NCBI GenBank assembly: GCA_020852155.1
Contig: JADZBJ010000062.1
Span: 1-11,755 of the forward strand
Reading direction: 5' to 3'
DNA from: Saprospiraceae bacterium
GTDB lineage: Bacteria; Bacteroidota; Bacteroidia; Chitinophagales; Saprospiraceae
DNA length: 11,755 bases
In this document: piece after piece, positions 5,036 through 11,755 of the stretch
Layout: each line of letters begins with the position of its first letter
Numbering within the stretch: position 1 is the first letter of the stretch
Program-made: the position numbers and the translations under genes
Notes under the pieces: generated by a model
Databases searched by the model: none
What the model was told of the DNA's origin: nothing
Seen by the model: the letters and a program-made list of their open reading frames with translations, nothing else

Positions 5036-7993
5036 ATGAAACAATTTGACAAACTTTTTTTTGCAACAGTCCTGTGTTTCCTGATGTCTGCCATAACCAC
5101 ATGGGGACAAAGCGTGACGATAAAAGGCAAGGTGGTTGATGGTGAAACAGGCGAAGAACTGATTGGCGCCTCTATTGTCGTTCTAACTGGAGGTACCGGT
5201 GGCGCATCAACGGATTACGAAGGAAATTTCACCCTGAAACTCGAAAAAACGCCCGCCCGAATTCGGGTATCTTATACAGGATACGACCCTTCCGAACTGG
5301 ATATCACCTCCCCTGAAGGCCGCCTGTCGGTCAAACTTTCACAAGCCTCCAATATCCTTGAAGACGTCATCGTACGCGGTCAGCGCATTGATGAAAAACA
5401 AAAAACAGCGCCATTGTCTGTTGAAAATCTCGACGCTATTGCCATCAAGGAAACTCCGGCCGTGAGTTTTTACAACGGACTCGGCAACCTGAAAGGCGTT
5501 GACCTGACCACTGCTTCACTGGGCTTTACCATTATTAATATGCGTGGATTTAACTCCACCAGCCCGGTGCGTTCGCTTCAAATCATTGACGGTGTGGACA
5601 ACCAGGCGCCTGGCCTGAATTTCTCTCTCGGTAACTTCCTCGGCGCCAGCGATCTGGATGTAAATGGCGTAGAGTTGGTGTCCGGCGCAAGCGGTCCATT
5701 CTTCGGCCCCAATGCCTTCAATGGCGTGATCAGCATCAAAACAAAAGACCCCTTCGTGACCAAAGGTTTGTCTGCATCCTTGAAAACAGGCGAACGCAAT
5801 CTTTTTGAAGTGGCCATGCGCTGGGCAGATGCCTTCAAGAACAAAAAAGGTCAGGAGTTTCTCGCTTACAAACTCAACTTTTTCCACCTGCGTGCCTACG
5901 ACTGGGTAGCCGACAACTACGAACCCGTCGAGAATGTACCGTTCAACAGTCCGGTCTTCACAGCAAAAGAAAATCCGGGCCGCTACGACGCCGTCAATCG
6001 CTATGGCGACGAGTACTCCAGCCTGTTCGATTATACGCGTTTCTCTCCGTGGGATGACTTTTACGGCATCCAGCAGTTCCATCGTCAGGGTTACAAAGAG
6101 GAAGACCTCGTTGACTATAACACCCGTAACTACAAAGCCAGCGCCAGCCTGCACTGGCGTTTGAATCCTTCCAAAGAATACGAATCGGCGGAGTTGATCT
6201 ATGCCTCCAGTTTTGGTAACGGGACTACCGTTTATCAGGGCGACAACCGTTTCAGTCTGCGCAACATCCTGTTTTTCCAAAACAGACTGGAATTGCGTAA
6301 AAAAGACCGCTACTTCCTTCGCGCTTATGCCACCAACGAAGACGCTGGCGATTCCTACGATCCTTACTTCACGGCACTTCGCTTACAGGAAAACGCCAAA
6401 TCGGATGAACTATTCCGCAACGATTACCGCTCATACTGGGTATCCACGGCAAAGTATCAGGAGAAAATGCGCCAAATGGGCTACCCTCAATTGGCACTGG
6501 TAGGGTTTGACCCCGTAACAGGATTGCCTATTTTCGAATTTGACCAGGCGGCAGCCAATGCCTGGTTTAAGGATCACCAGGAGCTGTTGGCCGGCTGGCA
6601 CCAGACAGCACTGGAAAACGCCAACGCCAAGAGTTCGGATGGCACATCCAATTACTATCAGCCCGGCACAGCGGAGTTTCAGCGCGAATTTGATCGCATT
6701 ACTTCTGCCAAATCAGGTCGTGACGGCGGCACTCGCTTTTTCGACAAGTCTGCCCTGTATCATGTTCACGGTGAATACCGTTTCACCCCAAACTGGTTTG
6801 ATCAGATCACTGTCGGCGCTAATACACGCATTTATCGCCCGTATTCTGAAGGAACGATCTTCATTGACACCTTACAATACACCCGCGACGCCAACAACGT
6901 AGCCATTGATTCCTTCTATGAGCGCATCACCAACTGGGAAGTAGGCGGTTATGCCGGTGTCGAGAAAAAATTCATGAGTGATCGTATGATCGCTTCGGCG
7001 ACACTTCGTTTGGATAAAAACCAAAACTTTGACGTGCTGGCCACACCAGCAGCCTCGCTGGTATACGCGCCGGATAAAGTAAACTTCCTGCGTTTTTCCT
7101 TCTCTTCAGCCATCCGCAACCCGACGCTGACCGACCAATACCTCAACCTGAATGTTGGTCGTGCGACACTGCTGGGCAACCTCAATGGATTTGATAGCCT
7201 GATTACGGTTGAATCATTGAGAGAGGCGCTTAAACCGGCATTTGGCGCTGATGTGAGTAAGTTAAAATACTTCAACGCCCCAGCCATCAAGCCAGAAAAA
7301 GTAAAAGCCTTTGAATTGGGCTATCGCACGACGATCTGGAATAAATTGTACATGGATGCGGGGTATTATTACAACATCTACGATAATTTCATTGGCTATA
7401 ACCTCGGCGTAACGGCTAAAGTGATCAGCAGCACCATTGATCTGAACTCAATTAAAGCATACCGCGTTTCAGCCAATTCAACCAATACTGTTACTACGCA
7501 AGGCTTTAACATCGGTTTGAACTACTACTTTTCTAACCTGTATCAGTTGAGCGGCAACTACTCGTTCAACAAATTGAACAAAACCTTCCCTGACGATCCG
7601 ATCATTCCGGCTTTTAATACGCCAACGCATAAATTCAATGTCGGTTTTTCAGGTCGTGACATCAAAATCGGACGCCTGAAAAACACAGGTTTTAACGTGA
7701 CCTACAAATGGATCGAAGGCTTCCTGTTTGAAGGTTCTCCTCAGTTTACGGGCTTTATCCCGACTTACGACATGGTGGATGCCCAATGGAATTGCCGTTT
7801 TGAAAAAATCAAAACCACACTAAAAATTGGCGCAACCAACATCCTTGGTTTGCAACCGCTTTTCGAAGATGCTCCGGAAGGCAGCACCAAACTGAAGGAA
7901 ATGTTTAACAACAATCAGTACCAAACCTACGGTGGCCCGCGCATCGGCCGAATGGCTTATGTGTCGCTGACGTATAATTTTGATAAAAAATAG
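5036..7993 (+). CDS. TonB-dependent outer-membrane receptor with N-terminal carboxypeptidase-regulatory-like domain
   Basis: This 985-residue protein has the standard layout. There is a signal peptide (1-24, KLFFATVLCFLMSAITTWG). A CarboxypepD_reg-like domain covers about 26-108 (IKGKVVDGETGEELIGASIVV, YEGNFTLKL, VSYTGYDPSE). A TonB-box-like strand LEDVIVRGQRI follows, then a plug domain at about 125-240 (INMRGFNS, IIDGVDNQAPG, VELVSGASGPFFGPNAFNGVISIKT). The remainder is a 22-strand-type barrel ending in YVSLTYNFDKK. A helical, Asn/Ala-rich stretch at about 500-560 looks like a large extracellular loop. It imports or binds a ligand using TonB/ExbBD energy. It is not a clear SusC, and no SusD-like gene follows, so a glycan substrate is not supported; the ligand is unknown. 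Start: ATG 5036, since ATG 5029 is out of frame. No simple terminator follows; hairpin element B begins 19 bases after the stop. Confidence 0.92.
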   Translation: MKQFDKLFFATVLCFLMSAITTWGQSVTIKGKVVDGETGEELIGASIVVLTGGTGGASTDYEGNFTLKLEKTPARIRVSYTGYDPSELDITSPEGRLSVKLSQASNILEDVIVRGQRIDEKQKTAPLSVENLDAIAIKETPAVSFYNGLGNLKGVDLTTASLGFTIINMRGFNSTSPVRSLQIIDGVDNQAPGLNFSLGNFLGASDLDVNGVELVSGASGPFFGPNAFNGVISIKTKDPFVTKGLSASLKTGERNLFEVAMRWADAFKNKKGQEFLAYKLNFFHLRAYDWVADNYEPVENVPFNSPVFTAKENPGRYDAVNRYGDEYSSLFDYTRFSPWDDFYGIQQFHRQGYKEEDLVDYNTRNYKASASLHWRLNPSKEYESAELIYASSFGNGTTVYQGDNRFSLRNILFFQNRLELRKKDRYFLRAYATNEDAGDSYDPYFTALRLQENAKSDELFRNDYRSYWVSTAKYQEKMRQMGYPQLALVGFDPVTGLPIFEFDQAAANAWFKDHQELLAGWHQTALENANAKSSDGTSNYYQPGTAEFQREFDRITSAKSGRDGGTRFFDKSALYHVHGEYRFTPNWFDQITVGANTRIYRPYSEGTIFIDTLQYTRDANNVAIDSFYERITNWEVGGYAGVEKKFMSDRMIASATLRLDKNQNFDVLATPAASLVYAPDKVNFLRFSFSSAIRNPTLTDQYLNLNVGRATLLGNLNGFDSLITVESLREALKPAFGADVSKLKYFNAPAIKPEKVKAFELGYRTTIWNKLYMDAGYYYNIYDNFIGYNLGVTAKVISSTIDLNSIKAYRVSANSTNTVTTQGFNIGLNYYFSNLYQLSGNYSFNKLNKTFPDDPIIPAFNTPTHKFNVGFSGRDIKIGRLKNTGFNVTYKWIEGFLFEGSPQFTGFIPTYDMVDAQWNCRFEKIKTTLKIGATNILGLQPLFEDAPEGSTKLKEMFNNNQYQTYGGPRIGRMAYVSLTYNFDKK

Positions 7994-8012
7994 GCTTTCT
8001 TTGCTGCCTAAA

Positions 8013-8173
8013 GAGGTTGTTTAAAATTCTCTCTCTGGCTCAAAAAGGTGCCTTTTGCCGCCATCCTTCCCTTATTTTTCAGGCTGAAGCCCCCGTTTCA
8101 CCCCGAAAAACAAGGATTGGCTATCGTCAAAATCTGCTCTTTTTGAATCCAGCAGAGAAATTTAAACAACCTC
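8013..8173. repeat. Long imperfect hairpin element B (MITE-like, 161 bp)
   Basis: The ends 8013-8037 (GAGGTTGTTTAAAATTCTCTCTCTGG) and 8149-8173 are inverted repeats, perfect over the first 13 bp. Complementarity continues inward with interruptions: CTGG, CAAAAAG, TTTTG, ATCCTT, then CCTT.TTTTTC against GAAAAA.AAGG. Nearly the whole element can therefore fold into one hairpin. Both ends are flanked by AAA, a possible but weak 3-bp target duplication. The terminal octamer GAGGTTGT is the same as in element A. It fills the gap between the receptor and the hydrolase-like gene and may act as a terminator or RNA-stability hairpin. Confidence 0.6.
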
Positions 8174-8230
8174 AAACTCCAGTCATCTTTTTTAATTAAA
8201 CAACAGCTTAGCAACACACAACCTTTGACT

Positions 8231-9835
8231 ATGAAAAAGTTGTACCTCTCCCTTCTTATTTTGGGCGCAATGACCCTCGCTCAATTGCAGGCGCAAACGC
8301 GCTATTATCATCAGGTGTTTTCGGGTGTAAACGTAACGTCTAACGTTCCTTACGGCCAAAACACTACTGTACTGGCTTACCCTACGCTGATCAATCAGCC
8401 ATTGATTATGGATGTATATCAGCCGATTGGTGATACCGCAACCGCTCGCCCGGTTGTGCTGTACCTGCATACTGGTAACTTCCTTCCGTTTAAAGGGCCT
8501 GACGGCTCGGTTGGCTTTAATGGCGCTTGTGGCGGTACTTTGCGCGACTCGTCTGTGATCGAAGCCTGCACACGCCTGGCTAAAATGGGTTATGTGGCCT
8601 GCGCGGTGGACTACCGCCTCGGCTGGAACCCACTGGCTCAATCCGACGTAGAACGTCGTTATGGTATCATCAATGCAGCATACCGTGGTATTCAGGACGT
8701 GCGTACTTGCATCCGCTATTTCCGCCGCTCAGTTGCAGAACAGAACAACCCATGGAAAGTAGATACTGACCGCATCACCATCTGGGGTCAGGGCACAGGC
8801 GGCTACCTGACGCTGAACTGCAATTCTTTGGATAATTACTTTAAAATTCCATTGGCTTCCGGTGGTAAATTCCTGTGGGACCACGACCAAAACCCTGGTA
8901 CGCCACCAGTTCCAATGGTCGTACCGCAAGTTAATGGTGACATCTATGGTACTACAGTAGGCGTTATCCCGGGTACAACCGATACGCTCAGCCGCATTAA
9001 CCACTTTGGTTATTCCAGCGAACACCATTTAGCCATCAACATGGCAGGCGCCATGGCCGACTCAGCCTGGGTTGATCCGGGCCAGAAGCCACTGATTTCT
9101 TTCCACGTTCCTTACGACAACTTGTCACCTTATGATGAAGGTCTTGTAACTGTGCCAGGAACCAACCTTCAGGTAGTGAAAGTACAAGGTAGCTATGCTA
9201 TCCAGCAAATGCAGGAAGCAATGGGCAACAATGGTAAATTCATTGACAACGTTCCACCACTTGCTCTTGAAGCTGAGGCCGCAGCCCGTACCACCAGCAC
9301 ACCTGTTTATCAGGTGCCAGTGTATAACAGCGACAAATGGCAAGACCCAACACCTGGTTTGTATCCTTTTATCAAACCTTTCCTGACACAAACACCCATC
9401 ATCGTTCCTTCAACAACTGCACCCTGGGAATGGTCTGGCCCGGTTCCAAACAACCCAACCTGCAACACAGATAAAAGCAAGGCATTGGCCTACCTCGACA
9501 CTGTTTTCCAGTTTGTAGCGCCACGTGCATGCTTCGCATTGGGTATTCAAAGTTGTATTAATGCTATTGTTAGCGCAAAAGAGCCTTTGGCTGAAAACAT
9601 TAACTTGAGCGTTGCGCCTAACCCGGCTACTGACGAAATGCGTATCTCATCTCCGGAAGGTGAAACCATTCTGGGGATTGAAGTATATGGCGCTATGGGC
9701 CAGGTGGTAAATACTATCCGCAACATCAACAGCGACAATTACACACTGCGCAGCAGTGATTATACCAAAGGGACATATTACCTGAAAGTTTCCTTCAAAC
9801 AAGGATTCGTAGGTAAAGTGGTGATGTTTGAATAA
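8231..9835 (+). CDS. T9SS-secreted alpha/beta-hydrolase (carboxylesterase)-like protein, probably catalytically dead
   Basis: The protein has 534 residues from the ATG at 8231. A frame-compatible TTG at 8225 would only add MT before a normal signal peptide (1-21, MKKLYLSLLILGAMTLAQLQA). Residues about 40-430 follow the esterase pattern: MDVYQP, then PVVLYLHTGNF where active enzymes have HGGG-like oxyanion residues, then VACAVDYRLGW, then DRITIWGQGTGGY (residues 181-192) where the nucleophile elbow GxSxGG should be. The serine position is Gly188. FHVPYDN resembles the catalytic-acid strand, but no histidine occurs after His292, so the triad cannot be completed. Residues about 455-534 form a type A T9SS sorting domain (SVAPNPATDEM, IEVYGAMGQVV, KGTYYLKV, KVVMFE), so the protein is exported and probably attached to the surface. 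It may bind rather than cleave its ligand. It lies downstream of the receptor gene on the same strand, with element B between. Confidence 0.88.
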   Translation: MKKLYLSLLILGAMTLAQLQAQTRYYHQVFSGVNVTSNVPYGQNTTVLAYPTLINQPLIMDVYQPIGDTATARPVVLYLHTGNFLPFKGPDGSVGFNGACGGTLRDSSVIEACTRLAKMGYVACAVDYRLGWNPLAQSDVERRYGIINAAYRGIQDVRTCIRYFRRSVAEQNNPWKVDTDRITIWGQGTGGYLTLNCNSLDNYFKIPLASGGKFLWDHDQNPGTPPVPMVVPQVNGDIYGTTVGVIPGTTDTLSRINHFGYSSEHHLAINMAGAMADSAWVDPGQKPLISFHVPYDNLSPYDEGLVTVPGTNLQVVKVQGSYAIQQMQEAMGNNGKFIDNVPPLALEAEAAARTTSTPVYQVPVYNSDKWQDPTPGLYPFIKPFLTQTPIIVPSTTAPWEWSGPVPNNPTCNTDKSKALAYLDTVFQFVAPRACFALGIQSCINAIVSAKEPLAENINLSVAPNPATDEMRISSPEGETILGIEVYGAMGQVVNTIRNINSDNYTLRSSDYTKGTYYLKVSFKQGFVGKVVMFE

Positions 9836-9860
9836 TCACTGACCAATCTTTGATTTTTAT

Positions 9861-9901
9861 CAAAGCCCTTCCTGATCTGATTCAGGAAGGGCTTTGTTTT
9901 T
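9861..9901 (+). terminator. Strong rho-independent terminator
   Basis: A perfect 15-bp stem (9861-9875 CAAAGCCCTTCCTGA with 9882-9896) has a 6-base loop and is followed by TTTTT. It ends the hydrolase-like gene 25 bases after its stop. Confidence 0.95.
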
Positions 9902-9914
9902 GAGCGTGGTTGCA

Positions 9915-10113
9915 AAGTGATGTTGAAAAACTCAGGCGTAGTGTATTCCCCGTAGGCAGTGCAAATGCCACAGAAAATCTGCGTTATCTGCGGGAAATTT
10001 GTCTTACTTGAAATTCCTACGAGGCAGATAACTTTTATGTGATTTTGAAATTTTCGCGCCTGCAAAACCCTGAAAACCCAAAAAGTTACTTCGGAGAATC
10101 TTCAACATCACTT
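9915..10113. repeat. Nested inverted-repeat element C (about 199 bp)
   Basis: The outer arms AAGTGATGTTGAA (9915-9927) and TTCAACATCACTT (10101-10113) are a perfect 13-bp inverted repeat. Nested inside are CAGGCG/CGCCTG (9933-9938, 10057-10062), CGTAGG/CCTACG (9951-9956, 10016-10021) and GTTATCTGC/GCAGATAAC (9983-9991, 10024-10032). A 9-bp-period core, ATCTGCGTT-ATCTGCGGG (9978-9995), lies in the middle. No credible gene occurs in the 381-base gap 9836-10216; it holds the terminator, this element and a promoter. Confidence 0.5.
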
Positions 10114-10117
10114 AAAA

Positions 10118-10148
10118 CTGACAGAAAATGTTCTCACTTTTGCCTTTG
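10118..10148 (+). promoter_or_regulatory. Putative promoter of ECF sigma factor 2
   Basis: CTG at 10118-10120, 20 bases, then TGCCTTTG (10141-10148), one mismatch from TAnnTTTG. The predicted leader is about 60 bases. It starts just 5 bases after the right arm of element C. The -33 part is weak. Confidence 0.3.
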
Positions 10149-10216
10149 TATGAAATACCCATCAGGCGCTTGTTTGACATTTTTACCGGAGTCTCCATTT
10201 GCTTTAAACCAACTTT

Positions 10217-10774
10217 ATGCATCAGGATCAACAATATATCGAAGCATTGCTGAAGAATGACGAACGAGGCATTCGGGAAATATACCGACAACACGCCCCT
10301 GCCGCACGACGCTGGGTTTTGCAACACGGCGGCAATGCCGACGATGCCCAGGATGTATTTCAGGAAGCCGTCATGGCAGTGTTCGAGCGCGCTCAGAAAA
10401 CAAATTTTGTGCTGACTTGTCCGCTCGGTGCGCTACTGCATGTCATCTATACGCGCAAGTGGATTGACCGTATCAGACTAAAAAAACGCGACGCCACGGT
10501 AAGGAATGTCGAAGAATACCGTTATGAACTTGAATCTTCGGAACCAGATGCACTTACCGTCGCCGAAGAAGCCATTGAAGCGCAAGAACGCCAGTCCAGA
10601 TTAGCCCGGACTTTTGCGCAATTAAGCCAACTGTGCCAGCAACTGCTGACCCTGCTTTCAGAAGGAATCCCCCCCCGCGAAGCCGCAGAACAACTACAGA
10701 TGAACAGCGTTGACACGTTGTATCGTCGGAAAAATGCCTGTTCCGAAAGGTGGCGGGCGCTGATGCTCGAATAA
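10217..10774 (+). CDS. ECF-type RNA polymerase sigma factor 2
   Basis: The 185-residue protein has region 2 at about 8-92: LLKNDERGIREIYRQHAP, the core-binding motif DDAQDVFQEAVMAVFERA, and KWIDRIRLKKRD, the basic region-2.4 end. A charged linker (EEYRYELESSEPDALTVAEEAIEAQE) leads to region 4 at about 135-182, with the helix-turn-helix REAAEQLQMNSVDTLYRRKNACSERW. It differs clearly from the sigma factor at 2857 and belongs to another subgroup. A run of eight C (10669-10676, codons 151-154, Ile-Pro-Pro-Arg) lies at the entry to the helix-turn-helix and is a possible slippage site. The start is ATG 10217, with no Shine-Dalgarno site. The TPR membrane protein follows after 57 bases without a terminator, so the two are probably cotranscribed. 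Confidence 0.9.
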   Translation: MHQDQQYIEALLKNDERGIREIYRQHAPAARRWVLQHGGNADDAQDVFQEAVMAVFERAQKTNFVLTCPLGALLHVIYTRKWIDRIRLKKRDATVRNVEEYRYELESSEPDALTVAEEAIEAQERQSRLARTFAQLSQLCQQLLTLLSEGIPPREAAEQLQMNSVDTLYRRKNACSERWRALMLE

Positions 10775-10831
10775 CCAAATCAACAAGTCTAAAAATCCAC
10801 TTTATGCACTCAACATCAAACCCGGCTGCTC

Positions 10832-11581
10832 ATGAACGAACGAGATTTAAACACGATCCACGACTACTTTAACGGTCTGCTTGGCCCCAATGAGGCCAGT
10901 CAAGTAGAAACGCGCGCACAAAGAGATGCTGACTTTGGCGAAGCCTTTCGTTTGCAACAGGAATTGGAAGATTTTCCAAAATCTCAGGCAAACAGAACTG
11001 CCCTGAAAAACACGCTTGACCAGATAGGGCAAGATTATTTTTCCGCCTCGGATACCGTTGAAACAGCCGTTACGCCAACGATGACGGTCAAAAGCAATGT
11101 CCGCCAATGGATGGCACTGGCGGCCTCGCTGACCGTTTTGGCTGCTGCTGTCTGGTTTTTCCTGAAGCCCGAAGCGAATCTTTATGAGGAATATGCGCAG
11201 CACGCGCCATTAGCCCTGACCGAGCGCAGCAACACGCCGCAGGAAGATATGACTGCCGCAGAATCGGCTTTTCAGCAGAAAAAATACGATGCTGCACTGA
11301 ATGCGCTGGAACGCGTATTGAATAATCAGCCGGACAACCTTACAGCGCAATTGTACAAAGGCATTTGCCTGATCGAACTGGGCAAATCAAGCGATGCCCG
11401 GCAAGCGCTGGCTCCAATGGCTGCCGGTTCGTCGGCTCTCGTAGATGAAGCCCGCTGGTATATCGCCTTGAGTTATTTAAAAGAGAACAATAAAGCCGCC
11501 TGTGCAGAAGCCCTCCGACAAGTCAGTCCGGCCAGTGATCGCGGTCGCGATGCAGCAGCATTGTTGGCAGCATTAAAGTAA
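10832..11581 (+). CDS. Membrane-anchored TPR protein, probable anti-sigma partner of ECF sigma factor 2
   Basis: In this 249-residue protein, residues 1-90 are soluble and charged and should be cytoplasmic. They begin with the pattern of anti-sigma N-termini in this phylum (LNTIHDYFNGLLGPNEASQVE, then a helix with FRLQQELEDF), without zinc-binding Cys/His. Residues 93-112 form one membrane segment (WMALAASLTVLAAAVWFFLK). The periplasmic part carries tetratricopeptide-like repeats: about 141-174 (AESAFQQKKYDAALNALERVL...NQPDN), 175-200 (YKGICLIELGKSSDARQAL) and 207-232 (ARWYIALSYLKENNKAACAEAL). I infer that the N-terminal helix holds the sigma factor and that the TPR part senses periplasmic proteins. 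The upstream ATG at 10804 is out of frame. No terminator is visible in the 174 bases after the stop, which otherwise hold only the minus-strand fragment at 11602. Confidence 0.82.
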   Translation: MNERDLNTIHDYFNGLLGPNEASQVETRAQRDADFGEAFRLQQELEDFPKSQANRTALKNTLDQIGQDYFSASDTVETAVTPTMTVKSNVRQWMALAASLTVLAAAVWFFLKPEANLYEEYAQHAPLALTERSNTPQEDMTAAESAFQQKKYDAALNALERVLNNQPDNLTAQLYKGICLIELGKSSDARQALAPMAAGSSALVDEARWYIALSYLKENNKAACAEALRQVSPASDRGRDAAALLAALK

Positions 11582-11601
11582 GAAAACGTGTGTGCAGGAG
11601 A

Positions 11602-11682
11602 TTAATACTCCGGCCACTTGTCCTGGATTTTCAAAGTCTTTTCGATGATGTCGCGTACGCAGCCCATGCAGAAATGCTTCAC
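11602..11682 (-). pseudogene. Short minus-strand C-terminal gene fragment
   Basis: The minus strand encodes a peptide of 26 residues, VKHFCMGCVRDIIEKTLKIQ followed by DKWPEY and TAA. The composition is protein-like (a CxxC pair, an amphipathic helix), unlike the AT-rich bases around it. The frame is closed just upstream by TAG (11686-11688), so this is either a broken C-terminal remnant or a very small gene starting at GTG 11682 or ATG 11667. I do not recognise the family. Confidence 0.3.
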
Positions 11683-11755
11683 TAACTATTGGTATTGACA
11701 AACGGTGGTGTTACTTTATGAGTGATGTGTTGTAGTTGTAAATAAAGAGTTTGAG

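Noticed and set aside
5516..6280. 254-codon minus-strand open frame
   Set aside because: It is antisense to the plug and early barrel of a well-supported receptor gene; its product has no recognisable domain and its frame mirrors the codon bias of the plus-strand gene.
8017..8199. 60-codon open frame between the receptor and the hydrolase-like gene
   Set aside because: It runs through hairpin element B and its product is not protein-like.
8225..8227. TTG start for the hydrolase-like gene
   Set aside because: ATG 8231 two codons later begins a perfect signal peptide.
5036..9835. Polysaccharide utilisation locus (susC/susD pair)
   Set aside because: The receptor lacks a clear SusC character, there is no SusD-like gene, and the next gene is an esterase-like T9SS protein rather than a glycan-binding lipoprotein.
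10039..10260. 73-codon open frame in the gap before sigma 2
   Set aside because: It crosses element C, the putative promoter and the start of the sigma gene in another frame, with no domain pattern.

Overview
The window looks like chromosome of a Bacteroidota species, probably from the Saprospirales/Chitinophagales side of the phylum. The evidence is a type IX secretion (T9SS) C-terminal sorting domain, a TonB-dependent receptor with an N-terminal carboxypeptidase-regulatory-like domain, a PKD plus beta-barrel surface protein, ECF sigma factors paired with envelope proteins, starts without Shine-Dalgarno sites, and promoter-like TAnnTTTG boxes. The placement below phylum level is inference.

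Layout. Positions 3-1913 hold the 3' end of a large surface protein (PKD domain, conserved-repeat domain, C-terminal barrel). Positions 1914-2184 carry a nested inverted-repeat element and a promoter. Positions 2185-2487 encode a small muconolactone-isomerase-fold protein, which converges on tRNA-Phe(GAA) (minus strand, 2575-2647) across a terminator that can serve both. A divergent control region (2648-2856) leads to ECF sigma factor 1 (2857-3429) and its partner (3479-4750), a protein with one inner-membrane segment, a long periplasmic linker and an apparent outer-membrane barrel. After a terminator and a leader come a TonB-dependent receptor (5036-7993), a 161-bp hairpin element (8013-8173) and a T9SS-secreted alpha/beta-hydrolase-like protein (8231-9835) that has lost its catalytic serine and histidine. 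A strong terminator and a third inverted-repeat element (9915-10113) precede ECF sigma factor 2 (10217-10774) and its membrane TPR partner (10832-11581). The right end holds a short minus-strand fragment.

How the genes fit together. Nearly everything concerns the cell envelope: exported surface proteins, a TonB-dependent importer or binder, and two independent ECF sigma/membrane-partner modules of different architecture. The receptor and the hydrolase-like protein may work as a surface capture pair; this rests only on adjacency. No classical mobile-element gene, CRISPR array or defence system is visible. The least explained material is the hydrolase-like pseudoenzyme, the inner-to-outer-membrane sigma partner, and three intergenic elements with terminal inverted repeats, two of which contain 9-bp-period cores.
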